Assembly: GCA_002878065.1 (NCBI GenBank)
Contig: PNIN01000025.1
Span: 1 to 42,770 of the forward strand
DNA: 42,770 nt
From: Calditerrivibrio nitroreducens
GTDB taxonomy: Bacteria > Chrysiogenota > Deferribacteres > Deferribacterales > Calditerrivibrionaceae
Reading direction: 5' to 3'
In this document: piece after piece, positions 7,391 through 15,233 of the stretch
Layout: each line of letters opens with the position of its first letter
Position numbering within the stretch: position 1 is the first letter of the stretch
Program-made: the position numbers and the translations under genes
The notes under the pieces: generated by a model
Databases searched by the model: none
What the model saw: the letters and a program-made list of their open reading frames with translations, nothing else
Told to the model about the DNA's origin: nothing

Positions 7391-9469
7391 ATGAAAAAAT
7401 TTCTAATCTATCGAATGTTGGTGGCTTTTGGGGTGATTGTTATTTTAACATCTGTATTTAAATATAAAATTTCTCTGGTGGAAAAGATATCAAATAATAT
7501 AACCGATTCAAAATTCAAAATAAGATCCATCTTAAACATAAAGCATGAGCCTGATAAAAGAGTAGTTGTGGTGGATGTGGATGAGGAGAGCATAAATAAG
7601 CTTGGAAGATGGCCGTGGGACAGAAAAGTTATCGCTGGATTGATAGGTAAACTGAACCAGGCTACTGTGGTGGGGCTTGATATTGTATTTTCCGAATCAT
7701 CAAATCCAGAAAGCGACAGAGCCCTAACCGAGACGATTGCAAAAAATGGGAATGTCATCTTAGGATTTTTTTTCAGGGATAATGCCACTCAGGATATAGA
7801 TGAATCCAATTTAGAAAAGATTTCAGAGTTTTCAATATTTAGAGTAAAAATGGAATCTAACATGGCAAAAGTCAGGGAATTTCAGTTTATAGAGGCGAAT
7901 ATCCCTGAAATCACTGACGCAGGCCTTGCGAGTGCTTTTTTCTCAATAGAGCCTGATCTGGATGGATTGTACAGAAATTACCCTATGGGTTATATTTACA
8001 AAGGTAATCTATTCCCGTCGATGGGATTTCAGCTATTGAGGTTTTACCTCAACAAAGATATAGAGGTGATACTAAATGATAAGGGATTCAAAGAATTTAA
8101 ATTGGGTGACATAAAGGTATCAAATAGGAATTATATCAGGTTGAATTACTATGACAATGTGGAGTATGTTTCAGCCCATAAAGTTTTAAATGGTGAGATC
8201 AAAGAGGAGTATTTTAAAGATAAGATCGTTATAATTGGTATAACTGAGGTGGGGGTGTATGACCTTAGACCCACACCTGTAGATCCAGTTACCCCGGGGG
8301 TATCCCTCCACTACACCCTTGTATCAAATATGCTAAAATCTGATTATTTAACAGATAAGCCTCTTATAGATATAATTCTTATGATTATTTTTCCTGTTTT
8401 GGTATTTGGGGTTACCTTTATAAGAAGAATATCTCTTAGATTGATGGTCTATATACTTATTATCATTATGGATTTAGTTTTTGTTAATTTTATGTTTATT
8501 AAATACTATATATGGCTCAATGAATCTTATCATATCTTTTCTATACTCTTTACCAGTATTATATCTGAGTTGCTACTATTTTTTATAACTGATCAGAAGT
8601 CGTTGATGATCAAAAAAGCTTTTGCTACATACGTTTCACCAGAAGTGGTGGATATTATGCTAAAAGATCCCGAAAGGCTTAAGCTTGGGGGAGAAAATAG
8701 AGAAGTAACGGTTATATTTACCGATATTAGGGGATTTACAACACTTTCTGAAAAATTAAAATCTGAGCAGGTGGTGTACATACTTAATCAGCTCAATACT
8801 CCACTGACTAAAATTATAATAGAACATGGCGGTATGCTGGATAAGTATATTGGTGATGCAATAATGGCGATTTTCAATGCCCCGGTGGATATTGAAAAGC
8901 ACCCTGATAGAGCTTGCCGTGCGGCTCTTGAGATGTATAGGAAGGTTGAAGAATTAAGTACAAAATTCCAGTCTGAGGGGTTGCCACCTGTGAAGATAGG
9001 TATTGGAGTAAACACCGGTGAGGCAACTGTGGGGAATATAGGGTCAGATATCAGGTTTGACTATACAGCAATAGGTGATTCTGTCAATCTTGCATCAAGG
9101 TTGGAAGGGCTAAACAAGTACTACAAGACACATATAATAGTAAGTGAATCAACGAAATCAAAAACGACAGAGCCATTTATTTTCAGGAATGTAGATCTTG
9201 TGGTGGTGAAGGGTAAGACGGAGCCGATAGCTATTTATGAATTAATGGAAGATACCGAGACGAATAGAAAGATAACAGATCTTTTTTCAGATGCCTTTAG
9301 CGACTATCTAAAAGGTGAGTTTTCAGAGGCAAAGTATAAGTTTGAAAGGATCTTCAGGGAATATGAAGATGGACCTTCTGAAGTGTATATGAAAAGATGT
9401 GAAGAACTTGCAAATAGCGGTATAGATAAAACGAAATGGACTGGTGTGTATGTGGCTAAAGATAAATAG
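7391..9469 (+). CDS. CHASE2-domain class III adenylate cyclase
   Basis: A 692-residue membrane sensor-cyclase. One N-terminal membrane segment (about residues 5-22) is followed by an extracytoplasmic CHASE2 domain (about 30-310, with DVDEESINKLGRWPWDRKV near 59-77). Three membrane helices lie at about 325-400 and a class III nucleotide cyclase domain at about 430-620. Metal-binding aspartates are D445 in FTDIRGFT and D489 in KYIGDAIMA. The purine-selecting pair is K485 and D557 (RFDYTAIGD), the combination known for ATP rather than GTP, so the product should be cAMP. A 70-residue tail follows. CHASE2 ligands are unknown. GGAGG before the ATG is a strong ribosome binding site. It lies between larC and a cation antiporter on the same strand. 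Confidence 0.92.
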   Translation: MKKFLIYRMLVAFGVIVILTSVFKYKISLVEKISNNITDSKFKIRSILNIKHEPDKRVVVVDVDEESINKLGRWPWDRKVIAGLIGKLNQATVVGLDIVFSESSNPESDRALTETIAKNGNVILGFFFRDNATQDIDESNLEKISEFSIFRVKMESNMAKVREFQFIEANIPEITDAGLASAFFSIEPDLDGLYRNYPMGYIYKGNLFPSMGFQLLRFYLNKDIEVILNDKGFKEFKLGDIKVSNRNYIRLNYYDNVEYVSAHKVLNGEIKEEYFKDKIVIIGITEVGVYDLRPTPVDPVTPGVSLHYTLVSNMLKSDYLTDKPLIDIILMIIFPVLVFGVTFIRRISLRLMVYILIIIMDLVFVNFMFIKYYIWLNESYHIFSILFTSIISELLLFFITDQKSLMIKKAFATYVSPEVVDIMLKDPERLKLGGENREVTVIFTDIRGFTTLSEKLKSEQVVYILNQLNTPLTKIIIEHGGMLDKYIGDAIMAIFNAPVDIEKHPDRACRAALEMYRKVEELSTKFQSEGLPPVKIGIGVNTGEATVGNIGSDIRFDYTAIGDSVNLASRLEGLNKYYKTHIIVSESTKSKTTEPFIFRNVDLVVVKGKTEPIAIYELMEDTETNRKITDLFSDAFSDYLKGEFSEAKYKFERIFREYEDGPSEVYMKRCEELANSGIDKTKWTGVYVAKDK

Positions 9470-9487
9470 CTTTTAGGACAGCAGACG

Positions 9488-11164
9488 ATGGAACATAGCT
9501 ACGGTTATTTTTTTCTATCTCTATTTTTGATACTTTTATCTGCAAAGTTTTTGGGTGAGATCACCCGCAGGTTTTTTAACAGTGCCCTTGTGGGGGAGAT
9601 TATTGCTGGAATTATCCTTGGGCCTACAGTGTTGGGGATATTTTTCCCAGAATTTTATCAAAAAACGTTTAATCAGGATCTATTTAGAGAATTTTTACAC
9701 CTTTTCAATGGGGTTGGAGTGGTTATGCTGCTACTTGTGGCGGGGATGGAGTCGGATCTGGGGTCGATTCTCAAGCAGAAGGTGATACTATTTTCTGCCC
9801 CTTTAAAGATTGTTGTGTCGCTGTTGGTTTCTTTTTTTGTCTTTTACTATCTTATTGACATAAATTACAATCAAATTGAACAATCATTTTTTATTATCTC
9901 CCTGGGGTTTATGTTGGCCCTAACGGCTTTGCCAGTTCTTGTGAAGATTCTATCTGATCTAAATCTTTACAGAACAGATGTGGGGATGTCTCTTGTGGGT
10001 ACTGCTGTTTTCATTGATATGATTGTATGGATAGGTTTTTCTGTTATATTGATCTTTTTCAAAAAGTTTCATGATACAAATATCTTTTTCATCTTTTTAA
10101 ATATTTTTTTGGTTATCCTTTTTGTAATAATGGTTCTTACTGTAATCAGAAAGATTGTGGATAAAATTTTACCCTATATTCAATCTCAATTTAGCTGGCC
10201 AGAAGGGATATTAGCGTTTGTGTTTTCTTTATGTTTTCTATTCTCCACAATTGCAGAATTTTTGGGGACTCATGCCATAGTTGGATCATTTCTATCAGGT
10301 CTTATTATAAGCGATTCGGAGCATTTCAGGGATAAGATACATTATAGAATAGAAAGTATCGTAAATTCATTTTTTTCCCCGATATACTTTGGGTCATTGG
10401 GCTTGTATTTAAACTTTAGCAACCAGATAGATTTTAAGATAACAATTTTATTTGTGGTGCTTGGTGTAATAATTTCAGTTACTTCAGGCTTTTTTCCTTA
10501 TAAGTATTTTAATAAAAGTACACGGGAGGCATGTGGCTTTGGATATGGTTTATCCATCACAGGGGCTACGGATATTATATTTATATCGATGCTTTTATCG
10601 CTACAAATTGTAAATGAACAGATTTTTGTTTCTTATGTCTTATCTGTATTGTTTGTAATTCTGTCATCTCCTGTCATTTTGAGAGTGATATTTGCCACAG
10701 GGTATCATTATAAGTTTTACGATTATTTGTCGGACAAACTTTTTATTAAAGATTTAAATGCTGATACGGATGAAAAGGCTATAGAGCAGCTGTGTAAGGT
10801 CATTTCTAATGTTTATAATCTGGATTTTGAGAATATAAAATATATCGTAACCGAAAGGGAGAGGCTGATGCCAACGGGGATTGGAAATGGTATAGCTATT
10901 CCCCACGGAAGGGTTCCGGGGCTTGAGAAACCTATTATTGCAGTGGGAATTTCTAATGTAGGAATAGATTTTGGTAGTAGAGATGGTACATTAGCCCATC
11001 TGATCTTTTTGATACTCACTCCTAGTGATAATCCACAGATTCAGCTTGAGATTCTTGCGGATATTGCAAAAACATTCAAATATTTTGAGCCAGATACGAT
11101 ACTTGGGGTAAAAAACTTAAATCAATTTATATCTTTTGTGAGAAATGAACTGCAGACCAAATGA
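9488..11164 (+). CDS. Cation/proton antiporter (CPA2 type) fused to a PTS EIIA-like domain
   Basis: A 558-residue fusion protein. About the first 400 residues form a Kef/NapA-like antiporter with roughly a dozen hydrophobic segments and motifs such as GEIIAGIILGPTVLG (about 35-49) and FLGTHAIVGSFLSGLI (about 257-272). Residues 415-558 match the type-2 (fructose/nitrogen) PTS EIIA fold, including GIAIPHGRVPGL, where H473 is the position phosphorylated in true EIIA proteins. Ion movement could therefore be controlled by phosphorylation through a nitrogen-type PTS, but no EI or HPr gene is in the window. The cyclase gene ends 18 bases upstream. Substrate (sodium or potassium) cannot be settled from sequence alone. 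Confidence 0.87.
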   Translation: MEHSYGYFFLSLFLILLSAKFLGEITRRFFNSALVGEIIAGIILGPTVLGIFFPEFYQKTFNQDLFREFLHLFNGVGVVMLLLVAGMESDLGSILKQKVILFSAPLKIVVSLLVSFFVFYYLIDINYNQIEQSFFIISLGFMLALTALPVLVKILSDLNLYRTDVGMSLVGTAVFIDMIVWIGFSVILIFFKKFHDTNIFFIFLNIFLVILFVIMVLTVIRKIVDKILPYIQSQFSWPEGILAFVFSLCFLFSTIAEFLGTHAIVGSFLSGLIISDSEHFRDKIHYRIESIVNSFFSPIYFGSLGLYLNFSNQIDFKITILFVVLGVIISVTSGFFPYKYFNKSTREACGFGYGLSITGATDIIFISMLLSLQIVNEQIFVSYVLSVLFVILSSPVILRVIFATGYHYKFYDYLSDKLFIKDLNADTDEKAIEQLCKVISNVYNLDFENIKYIVTERERLMPTGIGNGIAIPHGRVPGLEKPIIAVGISNVGIDFGSRDGTLAHLIFLILTPSDNPQIQLEILADIAKTFKYFEPDTILGVKNLNQFISFVRNELQTK

Positions 11165-11229
11165 TTTCACATGAAAAATTTCCATTAGATTTAACTTAAA
11201 AATTTATTTATTTTTTTAAAATAATTTGG

Positions 11230-11241
11230 TATACTTATGTC
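11230..11241 (+). promoter_or_regulatory. -10-like element six bases before a start codon (candidate leaderless start)
   Basis: TATACT (11230-11235) lies six bases before the ATG at 11242, and no Shine-Dalgarno sequence is visible in the 20 bases upstream of that ATG. The -35 region (around 11207, TTTATT) is weak. The 77-base gap from the antiporter gene contains only AT-rich sequence otherwise. Confidence 0.3.
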
Positions 11242-12054
11242 ATGAAGTCGATATATTTTAAAACAGATAATGATGGATTAATTGGTGAGATTGGAGCTTT
11301 CTGTCAGGATGAAGGGTTTCAGAGTATAGATCTGTCCAGGGAGCATATCGATCCCTCCGATATAAAATATGGCTTTATCGTTGCGGATGCCAGATTTTCC
11401 AATTTGTTTCAAAAAGTCAAGGTACCTATAGCTTTTGTGGGGGATCCTGATGATTACAATACACCACATTACATATTGGACGAAAATGCTAAGTTGATCC
11501 ATATAAAAAGTTTTATCGATTCTGCCATGAATGGTGGAGTAATTGCAAACATAAGCAGTAATTGTAGATTGAAAAAGATATCGTATCATTATGAAATAGG
11601 CAACGATATCTTTTCTATTGATAAGATTGTGTATAATCTTACAAAAGATTTTGTATATTTTTTCAAGATATCAGACCTCCAGAAGATAAGAATCGGTTTG
11701 TCAGAGATGATCACAAATGCTATAGAGCATGGAAATCTTGAAATCACCGGTGAAGAGAAGTTCTTTGCAACAGAGAATGATAGCTACTACGACTTATTAA
11801 ATCAGAAACTTCAGGATAGTAAATTTAAAAATAGAAAAGTGAATATTTTTGTGGCTATCTCACAAAAGCTCCTCAAGATAACCATCAAGGACAAAGGTAA
11901 AGGTTTTGATACCTCGAAAATAAAGAAAGAGCATACCGAAGAAGATCTTTATAAGCTCCACGGGAGAGGTATTTTGATAGCTTCTATGTATTTTGACGAA
12001 ATAAATTACAATAAAAAAGGGAATGTTGTTGAGCTTATAAAAAAGGTGACTTGA
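11242..12054 (+). CDS. Receiver-like/HATPase protein (RsbW-like serine kinase or anti-sigma type)
   Basis: A 270-residue soluble protein in two parts. Residues 1-100 alternate short hydrophobic strands (KSIYF, GFIVADAR, VPIAFVG) in the order of a CheY-like receiver; D49 occupies a plausible phosphoacceptor-like position, but the acidic pocket is poor, so it may be a pseudo-receiver. Residues 125-270 form a GHKL ATPase of the RsbW/HATPase_c_2 type, with LSEMITNAIEHGN (N-box, N159), IKDKGKGFD (D217) and HGRGILIASMYFDEI (lid region). There is no phosphoacceptor histidine domain, which argues for a serine kinase or anti-sigma/partner-switch role rather than a classical sensor kinase. The next gene starts in a one-base overlap with its stop. 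Confidence 0.78.
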   Translation: MKSIYFKTDNDGLIGEIGAFCQDEGFQSIDLSREHIDPSDIKYGFIVADARFSNLFQKVKVPIAFVGDPDDYNTPHYILDENAKLIHIKSFIDSAMNGGVIANISSNCRLKKISYHYEIGNDIFSIDKIVYNLTKDFVYFFKISDLQKIRIGLSEMITNAIEHGNLEITGEEKFFATENDSYYDLLNQKLQDSKFKNRKVNIFVAISQKLLKITIKDKGKGFDTSKIKKEHTEEDLYKLHGRGILIASMYFDEINYNKKGNVVELIKKVT

Positions 12055-12875
12055 TGCTGAAGATATTAGGCTGTAGAGGGACGATTCCGGTTTCCGGCGA
12101 ACACTTCACGAAGTATGGGGGTAATACATCTTCCATCTATGTCCCGGTGGACAAATTTTCATGCGTCATTTTAGATTGTGGCACAGGTATTACGGCTTTA
12201 AACAGTCCTGAGTACTCATCTATTCAGAACTATAATATTTTTTTTAGTCATCTTCATTGGGATCATATAATTGGGTTACCTATTTTAAGGTCGATGTACA
12301 ATCCTAAGGCAAATGTAAATATATTTGTGGAAAATAAGGATATTTTCAATTCCCCCACTGATTTCTTAAAGGAGTTATTTAAACCACCTTTTTTCCCGGT
12401 TTCATACCAGAATCTCAAGGCTAACATAAATGTTAATTTCATAGATTACAGTAGATCTTATCATTTTGGTGATCTTGAAGTATCTTCTATGAAAGGGAAC
12501 CATCCGGATGGTGCTCTGGTATACAAGATCAATAGAAATGGATATACTGCAATATATGCCACCGATTATGAACATTCAGAAATATTTGATGATAGGTTGG
12601 CTGAATTTGCCCGTAACGCTGATTATATGCTATACGATACTACCTATCTGCCTGACGACTACAATGGTATGTTTGATGGTACACCAAAAATAGGCTGGGG
12701 GCATTCCACATACAAGGATGCCATACGCATTGCCAGAAAAGCAAATGTAAAAAATATAATCCTTTTTCATCATAACCCTGACTATGCCGATTCTATGATT
12801 GATGAGATGTTGGAGCTTTCTAAAATGGAATTTGAAAATACCATCTGTGCCTATGATGGTTTAACACTTTATTAA
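12054..12875 (+). CDS. MBL-fold metallohydrolase (PhnP/cyclic phosphodiesterase-like)
   Basis: A 273-residue metallo-beta-lactamase-fold enzyme. Metal ligands are clear: SHLHWDHIIG (H66, H68, D70, H71), a histidine in MKGNHPDG near residue 146, the aspartate of YATDYEH near 169, and FHHNP near 240. The N-terminal LGCRGTIPVSG and YGGNTSS blocks are typical of the branch related to PhnP and some bacterial cyclic nucleotide phosphodiesterases. The substrate is unproven; proximity to an adenylate cyclase makes cAMP worth testing, but many family members hydrolyse other phosphodiesters. I chose the ATG at 12054, overlapping the previous stop by one base, over the TTG at 12051, because AAAAGGTG lies just upstream. 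Confidence 0.82.
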   Translation: MLKILGCRGTIPVSGEHFTKYGGNTSSIYVPVDKFSCVILDCGTGITALNSPEYSSIQNYNIFFSHLHWDHIIGLPILRSMYNPKANVNIFVENKDIFNSPTDFLKELFKPPFFPVSYQNLKANINVNFIDYSRSYHFGDLEVSSMKGNHPDGALVYKINRNGYTAIYATDYEHSEIFDDRLAEFARNADYMLYDTTYLPDDYNGMFDGTPKIGWGHSTYKDAIRIARKANVKNIILFHHNPDYADSMIDEMLELSKMEFENTICAYDGLTLY

Positions 12876-12915
12876 AGTCTTTTAATCTCGTTCTCATTTC
12901 AATTTGACAAAGTCA

Positions 12916-12943
12916 TTGACTATAAGATTATTTTGTATATAAT
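12916..12943 (+). promoter_or_regulatory. Predicted promoter of the GntR pair
   Basis: TTGACT (12916-12921), a 16-base spacer and a perfect TATAAT (12938-12943). The -10 lies inside the interval bounded by the two arms of the palindrome described next, as expected for a repressed promoter. A second TTGACA at 12904-12909 lies upstream but lacks an equally good -10. Confidence 0.55.
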
Positions 12944-12964
12944 AAAGTATACTGTATACAAAAT
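12930..12964 (+). promoter_or_regulatory. Palindromic operator candidate for GntR/FadR-type regulators
   Basis: A perfect 10-base inverted repeat, ATTTTGTATA (12930-12939) and TATACAAAAT (12955-12964), surrounds the promoter -10. The right part also contains TGTATACA (12953-12960), itself a perfect palindrome, and a second GTATAC at 12947-12952. Short palindromes of the TnGTnnnACnA kind are known operators of FadR-subfamily GntR proteins. Autoregulation by the downstream pair is the likely use. Confidence 0.55.
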
Positions 12965-12986
12965 ACTATTTTATTAGGTGAAAGCT

Positions 12987-13661
12987 GTGAGTAGTAATAT
13001 GTTGTTGGATAGCAAACCTCTTAGAGAGAGGATTGCTGATAGAATTAGGACAGATATAGTGAAAGGTATTTTTAGCGATGGTGAAAGGCTTATTGAACCA
13101 AAGCTTGCTGAGATTTATGGCATAAGCAGGACTCCAATCAGGGAAGCTTTAAGACAGTTGGAGAGCGAAGGTTTCATTGAGATTGTTCCCCGAAAAGGGG
13201 CTGTGGTAAAGGAATTGACCATAAGGGATATCGACAATCTTTATGCAATAAAAGCCAACCTAGAGGGGCTTGCCGCAAGACAGGCTGTCAATCTAATCTC
13301 TGATAAAGAGATAGAACGGCTTGTCAATGTGAATGAAAAATTTATTTCTCTGTTTAAGGGGAGTGAAAACATCGTGGAGGAGTATTTAAAGTATAATATC
13401 TCTTTCCACAACCTTTTTATTAAGTATTCCCAAAATGATAAGTTAATTGAGATTCTGGAAGGGCTTAATAAAAATTTTCAGAGATTTAGAAGTTTCTTAG
13501 TTTCAAAGGTGGATAGAGTAAGGGAAGCTTATATGGAACACAACAGGATTATCGAAGCTTTTAAGGATAGGGATCCGGAGAAGGTGGAAAAGGCTGTTAG
13601 GAATCATATAGAAAGTGGATGGAACTATTTGAGAGCCAAAATCCAAGGAGCTAAAAAATGA
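12987..13661 (+). CDS. GntR-family (FadR subfamily) transcriptional regulator, first of a tandem pair
   Basis: A regulator of 224 residues. The N-terminal winged helix-turn-helix (about residues 10-75) contains RIRTDIVKGIFSDGERLIEP, AEIYGISRTPIREALRQLE and GFIEIVPRKGAVV, all hallmark GntR blocks. The all-helical FCD effector domain (about 80-220) has the EGLAARQAV and FHNLFIKYSQN segments. Such proteins usually sense small carboxylic acids. An earlier GTG (12978) is in frame, but AGGTG there serves better as the ribosome binding site for the GTG at 12987. The second regulator starts in a four-base overlap, so the two are made together. Confidence 0.9.
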   Translation: MSSNMLLDSKPLRERIADRIRTDIVKGIFSDGERLIEPKLAEIYGISRTPIREALRQLESEGFIEIVPRKGAVVKELTIRDIDNLYAIKANLEGLAARQAVNLISDKEIERLVNVNEKFISLFKGSENIVEEYLKYNISFHNLFIKYSQNDKLIEILEGLNKNFQRFRSFLVSKVDRVREAYMEHNRIIEAFKDRDPEKVEKAVRNHIESGWNYLRAKIQGAKK

Positions 13662-14326
13662 AAGATATAAATATAGACAATACCCCTTTATCTGAAAAGA
13701 TAGCTGAAACACTCAGGGATTATATTATGAAAGGGAATTTAAAGCCTGGGGAGAGACTTACGGAGCCCAAACTTTCGGCAATGCTTGGTATCAGTAGAAC
13801 GCCCATAAGGGAAGCGCTGAGACTGTTAGAAAATGAAGGTTTTATAGATATTTATCCTCGTCGGGGGGCTGTGGTATCAGATATAACTGCTAAGGATGTG
13901 GATGAAATATTTGTCATCAAGACAAAACTGGAATCTCTGGCGGCAAGGCTTGCGGTGGAGAATATCTCTGAATCAGACATAAAAAGGATGATGGAAATTA
14001 ATGAAAGAATGGCTAAATATTCTGAAACAAAAAATGTAGTAAATTTGATAAAACTCAACGCAGAATTTCACAACATCTTCATTGAGAATAGCAACAATTC
14101 AAGGTTGATAAAATTTATCGAGAGTTTAAACAAGCAGTTTAAAAGGGTTACCGCATACTCATTTACAGAGGCAGGAAGGATAAGAAAGGTATTGGAAGAG
14201 CATGCCAACATTGTGGATGCTTTTGTCAATAGGGATCCAGATAGAGCCGAACAGCTTGTGGATTTACATGTGAAAAATGGATGGCAGTTTATCATATCCA
14301 GAATGAACTATAAGACTTCCAATTAA
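13658..14326 (+). CDS. GntR-family (FadR subfamily) transcriptional regulator, second of a tandem pair
   Basis: A 222-residue paralogue of the preceding gene with the same architecture: a winged helix (LRDYIMKGNLKPGERLTEP, MLGISRTPIREALRLLE, GFIDIYPRRGAVV) and an FCD domain (KLESLAARLAV, FHNIFIENSNN). The recognition helices of the two proteins are nearly the same, whereas the effector domains differ more. They may therefore share a DNA site but answer different ligands, or form heterodimers; that is inference. It begins in an ATGA overlap with the first gene and is followed one base later by the Ppx/GppA gene. Confidence 0.9.
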   Translation: MKDINIDNTPLSEKIAETLRDYIMKGNLKPGERLTEPKLSAMLGISRTPIREALRLLENEGFIDIYPRRGAVVSDITAKDVDEIFVIKTKLESLAARLAVENISESDIKRMMEINERMAKYSETKNVVNLIKLNAEFHNIFIENSNNSRLIKFIESLNKQFKRVTAYSFTEAGRIRKVLEEHANIVDAFVNRDPDRAEQLVDLHVKNGWQFIISRMNYKTSN

Positions 14327-14327
14327 G

Positions 14328-15233
14328 ATGATTACTGCTGGGATTGATATCGGAACAAACACTGTCAGGATGATAGTTGCTGATGTCATCGATGGCAAAA
14401 TCTCAAGTATCATTCATCAAAATAGATCAGTTACAAGGCTTGGAGAAGGTTTCATCAAGTCAGGTTTGCTGCGGGAAGATGCCATAAAAAGAACATTTGA
14501 TTCGGTTGTCAAATTCTATTATGAGGCTCTATCTTATAACCCTTTAAAGGTTAAATGCTGTGCCACAAGCGCCGTCAGGGAAGCTGAAAACGGCCATATT
14601 TTTACCGAACTACTCAGAGATCATGGTATACAGATAGAGATTATCGATGGTGAAACTGAGGGGAGATTAACCGCTCTGGGGGTTATGTCGGGTCTGAATT
14701 TTCGTAATGAACCATCTCTTATTGTTGACATAGGTGGAGGATCCACGGAGCTTATTTATTGGAGTGGCAGGGATCTTTATTTCGCAAAAAGTTTTAAAAT
14801 TGGTGTTGTGAAGCTTTCCGACATGTTTGATTTTTCAAAACCATCTACAGAAGATCTGCTGGATAGGGTCAATCTCTATATTGCAGATTTCTTTTCTGAT
14901 TTTAATTTTTCAATAGAAATCAAAAACATCATAGCAACAGCAGGCACTCCCACGACACTTGCCGCCATCGATATGCAGATGGAAAATTATGATTATAGAA
15001 GAGTCAACGGCTATATAATTACAAAAAAGAGATTAAATGAATTGATATCTTTTATATCTTCAAAAAATATTGAAGAAAGAAAGATGATAAAAGGACTTGA
15101 GCCTGGCAGGGAGGATCTGATCGTTCCGGGATCTTTGATACTTATGTTTTTGCTGGATAGGTTTTCAAAAGATCAACTAATCGTGAGTGATTTTGGCCTC
15201 AGGGAAGGGATAGCCATTGCAGCTGCATTATAG
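14328..15233 (+). CDS. Ppx/GppA-family exopolyphosphatase / pppGpp phosphatase
   Basis: A 301-residue protein of the ASKHA superfamily. Diagnostic blocks are AGIDIGTNTVRMIVAD (phosphate-1 loop, residues 4-19), CATSAVREAENG near 80-91, EIIDGETEGRLTALG near 105-119, and VDIGGGSTEL near 132-141 (phosphate-2 loop). The length corresponds to the two ASKHA subdomains only; the C-terminal HD-like and helical domains of long Ppx proteins are absent. The protein should hydrolyse polyphosphate ends or pppGpp; which of these cannot be told from sequence. It lies one base after the GntR pair and overlaps the DUF445 gene by 17 bases, so all are probably co-transcribed. Confidence 0.88.
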   Translation: MITAGIDIGTNTVRMIVADVIDGKISSIIHQNRSVTRLGEGFIKSGLLREDAIKRTFDSVVKFYYEALSYNPLKVKCCATSAVREAENGHIFTELLRDHGIQIEIIDGETEGRLTALGVMSGLNFRNEPSLIVDIGGGSTELIYWSGRDLYFAKSFKIGVVKLSDMFDFSKPSTEDLLDRVNLYIADFFSDFNFSIEIKNIIATAGTPTTLAAIDMQMENYDYRRVNGYIITKKRLNELISFISSKNIEERKMIKGLEPGREDLIVPGSLILMFLLDRFSKDQLIVSDFGLREGIAIAAAL

